Positions 1-11,045 of a stretch of DNA of 64,000 nucleotides are shown here, piece by piece. Source of the stretch: Lumbricus rubellus (Eukaryota > Annelida > Clitellata > Crassiclitellata > Lumbricidae). Where the stretch lies: the NCBI GenBank assembly GCA_945859605.1, contig OX243811.1, positions 32,270,713 to 32,334,712 on the forward strand, given 5' to 3'. A model generated the notes under the pieces. It ran no database searches. It was given only the letters and a program-made list of their open reading frames with translations, and had not been told where the DNA came from. Both the position numbers and the translations under genes were made by a program. Positions within the stretch are counted from its first letter, which is position 1, and every line of letters starts with the position of its first letter.

Positions 1-617
1 TGTGACACCACGCACAACCTGATATCGACAGAATTGTTTCCTGAAGCTGTGCAATTAATGGAATGAAATTGCATACATGTGTATATTCATGTTTATATAT
101 ATTATATATATAATTAAATATATATAAACATAATTATTTCCTGAAGCAATGGAATTAATGATATAAAATAGCACACATATATATATATTATATATACATA
201 TATGAATATATATAATTTATATATCTATGTATGTTTGTGTAGCGATATAGATTGCTTTCTGTCTGTGTGCACGTGCATATTTACCAATATAATAATTCTG
301 ACTCTTTATCATGTAGACAATTGCATTCAAATTAAGCACAAACTTATTGTATTTTATATAAATGCATTGTAACACTATTTTTCTATATATATGTGTGTAT
401 AATATGTATGTAATAGGTATATATATATATATATTATATTTTATTTGGCGTTTTTCTTTGTATCTGCTTTATATATATTTATACCTATATAAAATATTAT
501 ATATGTTATATATAAATATATATTTTTTGATATTTTGTGTGCATTGTCAGGAAAGTGACTCATGAATACAAGTTTGCAGTTCAGTTAATGATACACTGTT
601 AGTGCATGGGTATACAA

Positions 618-1446
618 CATAGATTGAGTATTCGAATATTATGAATATTAAGATTTTCAAATATTCACGAATATTAACGAATATTAAAACTGCCAACTTA
701 ATATTCATAATAGGCCTATTCAAAAAATTATTTATTCTTGTTCTTTCAAGAAATTCTTAATTCTTAATTCTCATTTTGTTATTTATGAAAATGTTTAACT
801 TTTACTTAATGAATTGTACAAAATTGAGTTAGTCTACGCATAGACCTATACCAGTAAGTGACAATAACTTTAATAGATTTTATTGTGAAAACCTTCAAGG
901 TCTCTGCTGAGTCTGGTCAATGTGGCCATGCTGCATTCATATCACATTCAATACTTAATGTACAGTAAATCACTTTGTCTGACTTCTACCCCCCCCCCCC
1001 CCCCCGAACTGCCTCACCGATGGCAGTTGGAAAGACTAGTAGCAGCAATAGTAGGCTAAATTATAAATAAACTTTAACTGCCTATTATGCCTATAAGCTT
1101 AATGGTAACTGTATATTGATAAAGTAGTTTTATTTCAGTGTAGCAGGATGAGTAAATATAAATGCCAATGCTGAAAATAATAGTGCCAGATTACAAGCAC
1201 AATGTATCCTGATCTCAGCATATTAAGCGCAATGAATATTTTAATTCAACCGTGCCCTGGATGCGAGTGAATGTCATAGAGACATACAGAAGCTTAAACT
1301 GCTTAATACCGAGTAACATTGCGGTTTTGATCGTTCACCTTAATTCGTTAACGAATATTTACGAATATTTACGAATATTAAAAAATCTTAATATTCACGA
1401 ATATTTACGAATATTAAAACCTAAAGTCACGAATATTCAATCTATG
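618..1446. mobile_element. Non-autonomous DNA transposon with 8-bp target duplication
   Basis: The ends are imperfect inverted repeats: left CATAGATTGAGTATTCG and right, read in reverse complement, CATAGATTGAATATTCG. They are flanked by an exact 8-bp direct repeat GTATACAA (610-617 and 1447-1454). Inside both ends are clusters of (ACGAATATT) words and a poly-C run near 990-1005. No transposase frame is present. An 8-bp duplication fits the hAT or P superfamilies; the CA...TG ends do not decide between them. A diverged relative lies near 18339. Confidence 0.8.
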
Positions 1447-1454
1447 GTATACAA

Positions 1455-2540
1455 CTATAATACATGTATACTGTATTAACTTGTGGTTGCGCACAGACGT
1501 ATATTTTGTTCATAGATATGCATATATATTTATCTATGATATGTATATACATTATACAATACATATAGCAGCTATAGGGTTGCAAATACTTTTTTTTATG
1601 CATGGTTCTCTATACATAAGTATATTTTGGTTGTTGGATGTATGTGTTGTGTATGAACTTCTCTATCATTGACCAGACAATTGGGGCGAGTGTTTGGAAT
1701 TGCATCTGCGTCGCCTGTTATTGATCGCTTGCGTGAAATAATAACGTGAAGGGATTTACGCAGCGATCACCAGAGGGCCGTCTTCTTCTTCTTCTTCTTC
1801 TTCGTTCCATTCGATCCCGGATGATCGTGATTGTGTTCGGCCGTTATTGCTTTCATCCGGGATAAGCTGAGAGGAATGAGGAGCGCCTCTGGTTAAGTAA
1901 ATTCCTCTCTCTTCGTTCGTTGGTTCGGATGAACAGCTGGGTCTGGTTTGGAACCACGAGGAGCTGGATGATGAGGATTAAGACGAACGGGAGCACGGAG
2001 TAGTGGCAGGGGATAATGGAAAGTCTGCAGCAAGGCCAATGTTCCAAAGACGTTTTGCTGCTTTGGTGGGAAGTAGTTTCCAACGGTGTTTGTTCCTGCT
2101 TGTTGTGCGTCTGTTTGCATCCTAGTCTGTAGGTTTGTGTTGGTGCTTCTGTCTGCTACTGTGTTTGTGTGCGTGCGTGCACATGCGATTCTAGATCTGG
2201 TGGATGCACGTGTAATTTTACAACATTGGCAACATTTGTGCAGCACCATGTGTGTGTGCGTGTGTGCATGTGTTTGAGGTGTGTGTGTGTGTGCGTGAGT
2301 GTGTATGTGTGTGTGTGTTTGAGGTGTGTGTGTTTGCACGCGCGTGTGTTTGAGGTCCACTTTGTTGGTAGGTAGAGCTGTGGTTGTGGCTTGGGAGAGA
2401 GGGGAGTAAATCGCCTGATGGCTTCTTTATGCTTGCTCAGAAAATAGAAGCACATGAAGCCAGAGCTATAGAATTTCAAAATATGGCTTCAGGCATCAGT
2501 CAATGAGTTAGGGCAGCTATGTACATAAGGGTGTGTGCGT

Positions 2541-2596
<56 letters not shown>

Positions 2597-3132
2597 ATAT
2601 GTATGTATCTGGGTCTCTGGGTATTTGCATATCACATTAAATCTGGAACCTGTTGATGGTTAAGGGGGGATGCACTTGTTTACGTATATCTGTAGAGTTT
2701 TATTAAATGACCTTGCTGAAGAACATTGCAGATTCTTTTGGCTGCAGTGCAAGCATGACCACACCGACAGAGCAACCCAACGGACAGAACAACTAATCCT
2801 ACATTATAATCTCGTGTGTTGGAAGCTGCATCATAAGTTTCTTCAGTGGTTAATGCAGGTAGTTGAGATTGTCATGGTTGCCAGTCTTTGCCTCTCCATC
2901 CCTTCACCAGTTCCTTCACAATTCCCCAATTGATGCCCTCTGTGGTGATGGTTGATGGCAGTGGGGTGGTTGTTGGCAGCAGTGGTTGGTGGTGGTGATG
3001 GTGGTTGTGTTCGTGGTTGTAATGACAGAACTGTAAAGGATGGCATATCCATATTAATTGGCCTCATCTGATTCTGTGTTAAGGATCTCATGTGTCAAGT
3101 CTCTGTGGAGAGTTTTGGCTGAACAGTCAACC
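1455..3132. other. Non-coding left flank with microsatellites
   Basis: No convincing exon is seen. The stretch holds a short (CTT)n run near 1788-1803, GT-rich low-complexity DNA at about 2240-2355 and a (GT)n microsatellite at 2543-2592. Open frames here are low-complexity (His-Thr or Cys-Val) shadows of the repeats. Confidence 0.6.
2543..2592. repeat. (GT)n microsatellite
   Basis: An almost uninterrupted GT dinucleotide run is visible directly. Confidence 0.95.
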
Positions 3133-3139
3133 GTTGAAC
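3133..3139. repeat. Target-site duplication, left copy (P-like element)
   Basis: GTTGAAC directly precedes the left terminal inverted repeat and recurs at 10118-10124 directly after the right one. P-type elements usually make 8-bp duplications; here 7 bp match exactly and the eighth position differs on either side. Confidence 0.75.
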
Positions 3140-3179
3140 CACATATATTATATTACAGACATATACGAAGCTCCTCCCA
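3140..3179 (+). repeat. Left terminal inverted repeat of the P-like element
   Basis: These 40 bp are the exact reverse complement of 10078-10117. The outer part is AT-rich and the inner part contains GAAGCTCCTCCCA. Confidence 0.95.
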
Positions 3180-3239
3180 CTTCCCATGCAAAATTCTGTA
3201 ATGAGTCCATCTACCGACGATGTAACGAAACAGACAAAG

Positions 3240-3349
3240 ATGGCGTCTAATCGCAAGGGATGTTCTGTCGTTTATTGTGACAATACTTATTATAATGTGA
3301 AAGGAAAAAAGAAGTTGAGTTTTTTCACATTTCCGAAGGATCCAGAGAG
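3240..3349 (+). CDS. Transposase exon 1 (first half of THAP finger)
   Basis: It encodes 36 residues plus two bases of codon 37. The first zinc pair is Cys-x4-Cys (C8, C13). The donor is AG|GTAAGA at 3350. It is too short to be seen as an ORF; it was found because the long downstream frame opens in the middle of a THAP domain. Confidence 0.9.
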
Positions 3350-6300
3350 GTAAGAACTATTGCACCGTGAGGTGATTATGTGAGACGGCGACAGATTAGT
3401 TGATCAACCGGCGTCATTTGTATGCGTCTCCGTGGTTATTGTTACTGACGGCTCGGTAGAACGTAAACAGTATGGCGGCCACAGATAGATGCAAAATAGA
3501 GCGGTCTGAACTCCGGCGATCTATAGCCCAATTCCATTTCAGGTCTCTAAATACATTAATTTTGATTATTTACTTCTAATTATGACATGAATAAATATTA
3601 TTCTGACGTGCTTACTTGCGCGGAAACATTGGGCTATTTATCGCCGTAGGCTGTTGGAAACATTGAGCTATTGATCGCCGCACGTGAATTTAAACACATT
3701 TTATATTTTGTCAGGCTACCAGAGGAAATTTAATTTATTATTTTTCGTATGTGAAACAGAAGCTGTATTGACGAAAATAACGAGCGAGAAATAGATGGTA
3801 TTTTTTAGATCTGAAGTATAAGCTGGATGCGTGTTCAATACATGAATGAAAATCATCAATCCAGCTTCCATTGAAGCTGAAAAAACTGGGAATAAACATT
3901 TAACATTGTTTTTTTTTCTCACAAATCCAGCTTCTATTTCATCAATACAACTCGTCTGTAGACCAGTTGTCGTTAGACCAATTGTCTGTAGACGAGTTGT
4001 CTGTAGACCAATTGTCGTGGAATCGTTATAAATAGTGTGTTTGCTGCTCATGTATAGGCCTACAATAGATTTGATTGCATTCTGAATATTCTAAAAGTAA
4101 AAAATTGATTCTGACTGCTGGGGGGTTCTCTACAACCTTTGTGCACTGCACAGGCTGCACGACCTATTGCTACGCCACTGACTTGATCAAAAGACTATTG
4201 ATTTGGCTACATGAAAACAGTGACAGGAGTCTTATTTAAGGCCATCGATTAATAATAATAATAATATAATAATCTTCGTTTATTCACATTAAATCTGACA
4301 AACCGCAGAATGATTACAGGTACAGGTTATACTAAATACGGCCCACTATAGCACGACACGCAGGTCGGCTTTACAGCAGTGGGTTCGGCTTAACACTAAT
4401 GGCCTAAGTGCTGGATCACTCCTGGTTCGGCCAAGCCAGAAGTGGGAGGGGCTATCTTATTTTCGGTAGAACCCGAGTCAAGCAACACAACAGCAAAGCC
4501 CCAATGGCAGCTAACAGAAACTTTTATAAATTAATGCTCTGTGTGAGGCTTGAACCCGGGTCGCATGGATGACTCTCAGTTTATCGACCAGCGCTCTCTC
4601 AACTGAGCTACGGACCCACTGTGTTGGTTTATTATCACAGTATTAAACCAAGTGTATTGTTGCCTTATGCCTAAATCTTTCATTGATTCCGACTGTGAAT
4701 GTTGATTTTATCTTTAGATCCAAACGGTGGGTTGTCAACTGTCGCACAGCAAACCTCGACAAAAAGACAACTGCTGAACTGAACGCGAACTACTTGGTCT
4801 GTGGTGAACACTTTGAAGATCGCATGTTTATGAATGTCTCAGACAGGAACAAACTGGTCCATAATGCTATTCCTACAGTTTTCAACTTCCCACAGTCTTC
4901 AGCAGGAGAACCTCAAAAGAAAAGGAAACCGCCAACTTTGCGAACCAGCATTTCAAAGAAGGTAAAGACAGGACCTGACTGTGTACAAGTAGAAAATTCG
5001 TCATTGAGTTTAAGCTCATCGGAAGCCATTGAGTTACCTGCTTCAAGATCTTTAGAACTTACACCACAGAAGACCGTATCACCTGCTCTAAGATCTGTAC
5101 AACTAACACCACAAAAAGCAGCATTGACGAGTAAGTTGAAAAGCGCAAAGGTCAGTTTAAATCGTGCTCGTGTGTCGTTACATCGTCTACGCAGTGATAA
5201 TAAAAATCCGTCCTTGAAGAAAAAATTCTCTTCTAAGCAGCTTCACACAGATGTGCTTAAAAACAAAGAGCTAACCTGCACCTGCTCATTATGTCAGGAT
5301 TTTAATTGTCTACCAGCAAGTAAGAGACAGTTCTTTCAAAGCCAGATTCGCGCATGCAAGTACTCCAAGTTTGGAATGAGATTTACTGTGCAGGACAAAC
5401 TGCTAGCACTTGGATTATTCTACAAGAGCCCATCAGCCTATCGGTTTATGAGTTCCAGTTTTCACTTACCATCAGAACGCACCCTGCAGGCTTTCATTGG
5501 TCAATTTAACATTGGCTGTGGTTTTAAAACTGATTACTTGGAAGCCTTGACGAAGCGTATGGAGTCAATGACATCTTACGAAAAGTACTGCATTCTTACA
5601 TTTGATGGAATGGCACTAAAGAGCAAACTGCACTACTTTGAGTCCAGTGATGTGGTTTCTGGCTTTGTGGATTTGAACGAGTTTCGCACAAAGAGTTCTG
5701 ACATTGCCAAACAGGCGGTGCAATTTATGGTTCGTGGCATTTCAGGCAGATGGAAACAGCCAGTGGGACATTTCTTTGGTGGACATTCTATACAGGTAGC
5801 AACACTGAAAGAAATGATCTTTAAGATCATATCACTATTGCAGAGCATTGGATTAAACGTAGTAGCTTTGGTGTGTGACCAGGAACCATCACACCGCCTC
5901 CTGTACAAGGTGCTCGGTGTTTCAGAGACTCAACCGTGGTTTATTGCAGAAGGAGGCACGAAGGTTCATGCACTGTACGACGTTCCACATCTGATCAAGA
6001 ACTTGCGAAATAATCTTCTCAACTATGACATCACAAATGAATCAGGTGAGATGGTTGCATCATTTGGCGTGATTCGTCAAATGTATGAAATGGAGAAGGG
6101 AAATTGCTTGCGCCTGTGTCCGAAGTTGACAGATGGTCATCTTGAGTTGAAGCCATTCAAGAAGATGAAGGTGAGCCTGGCCACACAGGTGCTAAGCCAC
6201 AGTGTTGCAGCAGCTATACGAACGTATGTGCACTTCAAGAAATTGAATGACTCTGCACTGTCAACAGCTAATTTTGTGGAGAGAATTGATCAACTTTTTG

Positions 6301-7541
6301 ACGTATTGAACTCTAGGGTCGTGAAAGTTAATCATAAGTGGAAGAAACCGTTGAGTATTAAATCTGTGGAGCAATTTCAACTGTTGGATGCGGCTTGTGA
6401 ATGGATCTCGTCATGGAGATTCAGGCATGTATTGAAAAACACCGTTAAGTCAACGTTGCCATTTCAACAAGGACTGCTGCTGACAATTAGAGGTATTCGC
6501 CAGATTGCTCATGACCTCTTGAATGAGCATGCGTTTCAATTTGTTTTGACTTCGCGATTCAACCAGGACATTGTGGAGAACTGGTTTTCGTGCATCAGAC
6601 AGAAAGGTCTCAACAATGACTCTCGCACGACTTGGGAATACGAGTCTGCTGGGAGAGCAGTATCCGTGAATTGGATGCTGGCAGCCACCAGCAAATCTTC
6701 CAACTGTGAAGGAGACTTCGACTATTTTGTTGGTGTGATGGCAGGTATCAAGAGGCAGCAGGAGATGATCACAGGTAATTCTGGTGATGAAATCCAGCCA
6801 TCTTCCTCCCATGCTACACCTTCTCCAATCGTAACTGATGGATCGTCGTCGACAGATCAGCCTGGGACAGTTTCTGGTGTGAGTTTTATAACATCTGCAG
6901 GTGAAGAACTCCAGCCATCTTCCTCCAATGCTACACCTTCTCCAGTTGTAACCGAAGAGTTGAATGAAGTGATGGATGACAGTTTCACTGGGCTAACTGA
7001 TTGGTCAATGACATTTCGGCTGAACCCGACAGATGACAGTGTAGTCTCGTATCTGGCAGGATATATAACGACAAAAGGCTTCAAGCGACTTGACTGTCAA
7101 AATTGTCACACAGCCTACGAATTATCAGTTGCACGATCTCGGGATGAGCTGGCTGTATCAACGGAACCACGTCTTGCATTTATACAGAATAAAACATTTG
7201 ACTGGGCCAAGCATGGTCTGCTGGCTCCCTCACGTGAACTCTATGACTTTACTGCAAACATTGAGAAGGTGGTACAGATGAACATTGAATCGTTGATTTC
7301 TGGACAAAAAGTTATGCACAATTTGAAACAGTGTGTCTTGACTTGCATTGATGTTGGAAGTTACCATATCGATTCAGTTTGTGAAAGTCATCAGACACAG
7401 CAGCAAGATTACATGTTGAATTTGTTGCTTCGTGTCCGAATTCATCACTTCATCCGAATCCGAAATCGTGAACTGCAGCAGATTGATCAGAGTCGTAAAC
7501 TTAAGTGCAATCGTAAAGCTAAGAAAGTTATGAACCGCTGA
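3240..7541 (+). CDS. THAP-domain P-element-type transposase (two exons)
   Basis: join(3240..3349, 4718..7541), 977 aa, split codon AG|A. Residues 1-92 form a C2CH THAP zinc finger: C8, C13, C65, H68, W41, FP at 31-32 and an AVPTIF-like NAIPTVF near 87-93. The middle matches the P-element/THAP9 RNase H-like core. Candidate catalytic residues are D333 (FDGMAL), D424 (VCDQEPS) and E657 (QDIVENWFSCIRQKG). A DVPHLIKNLRNN motif and a C-terminal YLAGYI...CxxC segment also fit the family. In-frame ATGs at 3186 and 3201 could extend the start by 18 or 13 residues; 3240 is preferred because THAP fingers usually start at the N-terminus and it has A at -3 and G at +4. The protein should bind the element ends and catalyse excision and integration. 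A Ser/Thr-rich duplicated insert lies between E657 and the C-terminus. Confidence 0.92.
3946..4018. repeat. Short imperfect tandem repeat (about 18 bp)
   Basis: Several imperfect copies of GTCTGTAGACCAGTTGTC-like units lie inside the transposase intron. Confidence 0.7.
4245..4620 (-). mobile_element. tRNA-derived SINE inserted antisense
   Basis: On the minus strand the head reads GGGTCCGTAGCTCAGTTGAG (A-box-like, complement of about 4598-4617) and later GGGTTCAAGCC (B box, complement of 4548-4558), as in tRNA-derived SINEs. The 3' end on that strand is an ATT-rich tail (4247-4275). It does not fold into a proper tRNA acceptor stem, so it is not called a functional tRNA. Confidence 0.72.
4718..7541 (+). 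CDS. Transposase exon 2
   Basis: A single open exon encoding residues 38-977, preceded by TTTATCTTTAG. It carries the second zinc pair (C65, H68), the RNase H-like core and the C-terminal domain. TGA stop at 7539-7541. Residues about 720-782 contain two copies of an E(I/L)QPSSS(H/N)ATPSP motif (bases 6788-6831 and 6908-6951). Confidence 0.93.
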
Positions 7542-7879
7542 CTTTCTTAGCGTTGCAGTTGACCGTCGGAAATTCCACCGTCACTAACGTAACATTCAGA
7601 CATAGAAAGTTAATATTTTTATCCAACAGTCATATATGTCATAATTTCAATGGTGCCCAAACGTCACTGACTTTACATTCAAATGTCACTGGCGTAACAC
7701 TTCTGAAAAGACAAATATTAATTGCAGTAAATTTACTAGACATGGTTCACAAGTGTGAAGGAATGCTTTTACAATTATCTAGTCTTGTTGGATACTGCAA
7801 TGTGAATTTTTGCTTTGCTACTTTTGGTCATATTCTAAGAATCTTAATATTTGTCACTGATGTAACATTGAAAAGTTAG

Positions 7880-8310
7880 CTGTACTAATGGTTCTAGAGT
7901 TTACAGCTTTTTTAAAAGGTTCTTTTAAGTTGTAAACCACTGACTTTCTTAGCAGTACGAATGGTTCTTAAGTTTACAGCTTTTTTAAAAGGTTCTTTTA
8001 AGTTGTAAACCACTGACTTTCTTAGCAGTACGAATGGTTCTTAAGTTTACAGCTTTTTTAAAAGGTTCTTTTAAGTTGTAAACCACTGACTTTCTTAGCA
8101 GTACGAATGGTTCTTAAGTTTACAGCTTTTTTAAAAGGTTGTTTTGAGTTGTAAACCACTGACTTTCTTAGCTGTACTATTGCTTCTTAAGTGTACAGTT
8201 TTTTAAGGTTGTTTTGAGTTGTAAACCACTGACTTTCTTAGCAGTACTAATGGTTCTTAAGTTTACAGCTTTTGTAAGGTTGTCTCGAGTCCTGAACCAC
8301 GACTTTAGTT
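7880..8310. repeat. 73-bp tandem array, six copies
   Basis: Units begin at 7880, 7953, 8026, 8099, 8172 and 8242 (spacing 73,73,73,73,70). Each contains ACCACTGACTTTCTTAGC, nearly identical to the sequence spanning the transposase stop codon (ACCGCTGACTTTCTTAGC at about 7534-7551), so the unit appears to derive from that junction. Confidence 0.93.
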
Positions 8311-9140
8311 TACGACTTGGGTAGGATTGTTGATGACCATGTTGTGTAATTAGGCCAGGCAGTTTTCTTCCTCGGATCATCCTGGATATATGGACATGGT
8401 CCTAAATGATCTGAAAATGTCATATTGGTTGTCACATTGATCAAACCTGTATAGCTTGGATTATACTTTGTATCCTGTATAAAGTGTAAAATTTATGTCT
8501 GTTGCAATTACTACAACTGTGCAGTGAAGATCATTCTTGATGAGCATTCCAGCTATTTGTATTGGCCTTCTATAGCTTCCGCTTGCTTCCCCGTAATTCT
8601 GCTGGCTCTTTATATCGTCTTCTTTAGGCTTTTCTTTAGTGACCAGGCCTGAGTTTTGGACAATGTTGGGAGTGCTTCTGAGGAGAAAGTGGAAGGGGCG
8701 CGCTATGTAAATTTGTGTTGATTCAACTTGATTGAATTAAATGCGTTCTGCTTCATCATTTAAAATAATTATGTTCCTAAACATGTAACATTGACATTGC
8801 CAGAATCAATTATCTGTGTTAACTTATTGCCAGAATCAAGTATCTGTTAACTTATTACTAAGAAAAATTTTCAAGACCCAAGGTGGTCAACAAGAATTTT
8901 GGCCCCCCTTACAAAGTTTCTGAATCCGCCTCTGTGCTACATCACCTTAATCAACTGATGTAGGGCCTATGCCAGTTTCAGATATAAAATTATCTGTTCT
9001 TAGTGTTTTCTTTTTAATGCTGAATAAACGTGTTATAAACTGATCTCTTGAACTTCTTGGCAACTCTTTAGCGCTTTTGAGCAATTTTTGTAATATCTTT
9101 GACAGTTACCCCATTTTACCCTATAGGCTTCTTCCTAATA
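8311..9140. other. Unassigned element DNA, possible transposase 3' UTR
   Basis: No open frame or recognisable domain is seen. It lies between the 73-bp array and LINE-derived sequence and ends with the poly(A)-type hexamer at 9023. Confidence 0.5.
9023..9028 (+). terminator. Possible poly(A) signal for the transposase transcript
   Basis: AATAAA lies about 1.5 kb after the stop codon inside the element. It is the first perfect hexamer I noticed downstream; its use is inference. Confidence 0.4.
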
Positions 9141-9144
9141 CCTG

Positions 9145-9511
9145 TTCTGCTTGTTGTGCATTAGAAAATTAGAAAGAGCAGTAGGGGATGAAGCTTGGAT
9201 GTCATCCAATAGACCACGCTTGAACTCATCGAAGACAACATTTATTTGGTTGGGCACACAGCAGCAGCTTGCCAAGCTGGAGTCGGGAGCGCCTCTGAGT
9301 AGTTTCTTTTACTTGAAGGATAAATGTCCGAATGAATGTGGTGTCATGTCAATATCAGGCTCTTCAGCAGTACCAAATAATCTAACCTGCATTCCCAACC
9401 TCGGAGCATGTCTGGCACTTTCTATAGTTTGCTCAAGACTTTTCTTTTCAACCGGGCCTGGGTCGGGAGCGCCTCTGAGTAGGGCCCTTGAAGAGGCGCT
9501 ATATAAGTCAC

Positions 9512-9515
<4 letters not shown>
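9145..9515 (+). mobile_element. CR1/L2-like LINE fragment with repeat tail
   Basis: 9190-9285 encodes a segment like the post-YADD region of CR1-group reverse transcriptases (WMSSNRPRLNSSKTTFIWLG, then a QQQLAKL run). It is joined to the short-repeat tail GGGAGCGCCTCTGAGTAG (near 9285 and again near 9465), then GAAGAGGCGCTATATAAG and a GATA run. Most of the LINE is missing, so this is a deleted, inactive copy. Confidence 0.75.

Positions 9516-9598
<83 letters not shown>
9516..9598. repeat. (GATA)n microsatellite
   Basis: About 20 perfect ATAG units directly follow a GCGCTATATAAG LINE/SINE tail, which probably seeded it. Confidence 0.97.
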
Positions 9599-9599
<1 letters not shown>

Positions 9600-10077
9600 T
9601 AGGGTCACCAAGCAAAAGGTCAGTTATGACCGCCTGTGTGAAGCAGTTTCTTTTATTTAAGGGGCGCTATATAAATGTCCGAATGAATGACTAAAAGAGT
9701 CGGAGGACAGGAGAAAGTGGCGAAGACGTGTCCATGAACCGACCAACCCTCGAATCGAGGAAGGTTGAAGACAAGACAATAGGGGATGAGGTTTAATAAG
9801 GGCTGAACAAACCAAACGCCCACAGGTCAGCTGCTACTCTGCCACCTCTGTTCCTCTTGTAATCGCGCTAACCGGACAACCTTTCTGACTAGACACAGCA
9901 CTCATGAATAAACTGGTGCAATGTGCTTGGCTTTTCGAGTGGCGCTTTAGAGATTTGTAGATTACGATTACGATACACCAAAAGAAACGGTCAGCGGCAG
10001 CGACTATAACGCTGTGCACGCTAGCTTTCTAACCCCAGGACCGCCAGAGGGCGCTTTGTTGACCTAATTACAGGAAA

Positions 10078-10117
10078 TGGGAGGAGCTTCGTATATGTCT
10101 GTAATATAATATATGTG
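10078..10117 (-). repeat. Right terminal inverted repeat of the P-like element
   Basis: Exact reverse complement of 3140-3179. It is followed by GTTGAAC (10118-10124), the right copy of the target duplication. Confidence 0.95.
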
Positions 10118-10125
10118 GTTGAACT

Positions 10126-11045
10126 GTACAGCTCTCAGAGTAAAGAGCCTTCAGATAGCTAGCCAATGATGATGCTTGTGTTGCTAAAGCATTTGCTGTG
10201 CAGCTCATTTTTGTAGGTGGGGGGATGGGGAAACGTTAATTCTTGGTGCTTTTGTAACAGACAAAGGAAAGATTGTCCCATTGTTAGATTGCTGTTGTTA
10301 GACCTGTATATGTACTTCTTTACCTTGTCTACACCTTTGGTGGCTACAGTTGAAGGAGGTTTTTAATAAATGAGTATAAATTCGCCTTATCTGACGTTAA
10401 TGTGGTTAATGTGACCTTAATGTGAAGTTTAAATGTCAATTACCTTCTAACAGAACACATTCAATGAAATCTGCATTCCTGTGTATCAGCAGAGTGACCT
10501 ACATTTAGACAAAGAAATCTGGGTTCGCATTGGGTGGCCACTACTCATAAAAAGGTGGCCTGCATTCAAACAGGGGTGGGAAGGTCATGGTCTGTGCTTA
10601 GACATTGTGGCGCCCAGTCCATAAAGTGGCATCTGTTGATTCTGTTCACAGAGGGGGGTGGCCTCAAATACAGACAAGGTAGCATTTTGTGGTGTCATGA
10701 GATAGTGTCTGGCTGTAGGCTACAAAAGGATTCCTACTTGAGCATTTGTTAAAATAAGACATGTCATGTTTGACATTGTTTTTTTAAATGGTCCATTACG
10801 AAATGAGGTGGTTTGTAAAATGATGATGTTGCCAGCAGCAGCAGCGGCAGCATTAGCAACCTTCGTGGCTTAAAGGGATAAACGGCTTCGTTACAGATCG
10901 TTGCTTTTGCTTGACGAATGGATGAGATTAGAATTCCAACTTATATATATATAATATATATAATATATATAATATATATAAAATATTAAGATATAAAAAG
11001 CCGATGCTAACTTGGACTTAAATTCGATGTTTTTTCGTGTGACAG
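10126..11045. other. Non-coding stretch
   Basis: No exon is recognised. It contains a (CAG)n-like patch near 10836-10855 and a TATATAATA run at about 10944-10985, just before the splice acceptor at 11045. Confidence 0.5.

Larger units (their letters stand above)
3350..4717 (+). other. Intron 1 of the transposase
   Basis: GTAAGA donor and TTTTATCTTTAG acceptor. It separates the two halves of the THAP finger, so a DNA-binding protein forms only after splicing. It contains short duplicated motifs at about 3513-3680, a small GTCTGTAGAC-type tandem run at about 3946-4018, and an antisense tRNA-derived SINE at 4245-4620. Confidence 0.85.
3140..10117 (+). mobile_element. Complete P-element-superfamily DNA transposon
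   Basis: A 6978-bp element bounded by terminal inverted repeats that match perfectly for 40 bp (3140-3179 against the reverse complement of 10078-10117) and approximately for a few more bases. It begins CACATATATT and ends in the complement, the CA...TG ends of P elements, and is flanked by GTTGAAC duplications. It carries one two-exon THAP transposase with no internal stop, a SINE in the intron, a six-copy 73-bp array after the gene, and LINE-derived debris plus a GATA microsatellite near the right end. Near-identical inverted repeats and an open transposase suggest fairly recent activity; that is inference from one copy. Confidence 0.92.

Noticed and set aside
4545..4620. Functional tRNA gene on the minus strand
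   Set aside because: A and B boxes are recognisable but the acceptor and anticodon arms do not pair properly, and a SINE body and tail follow.
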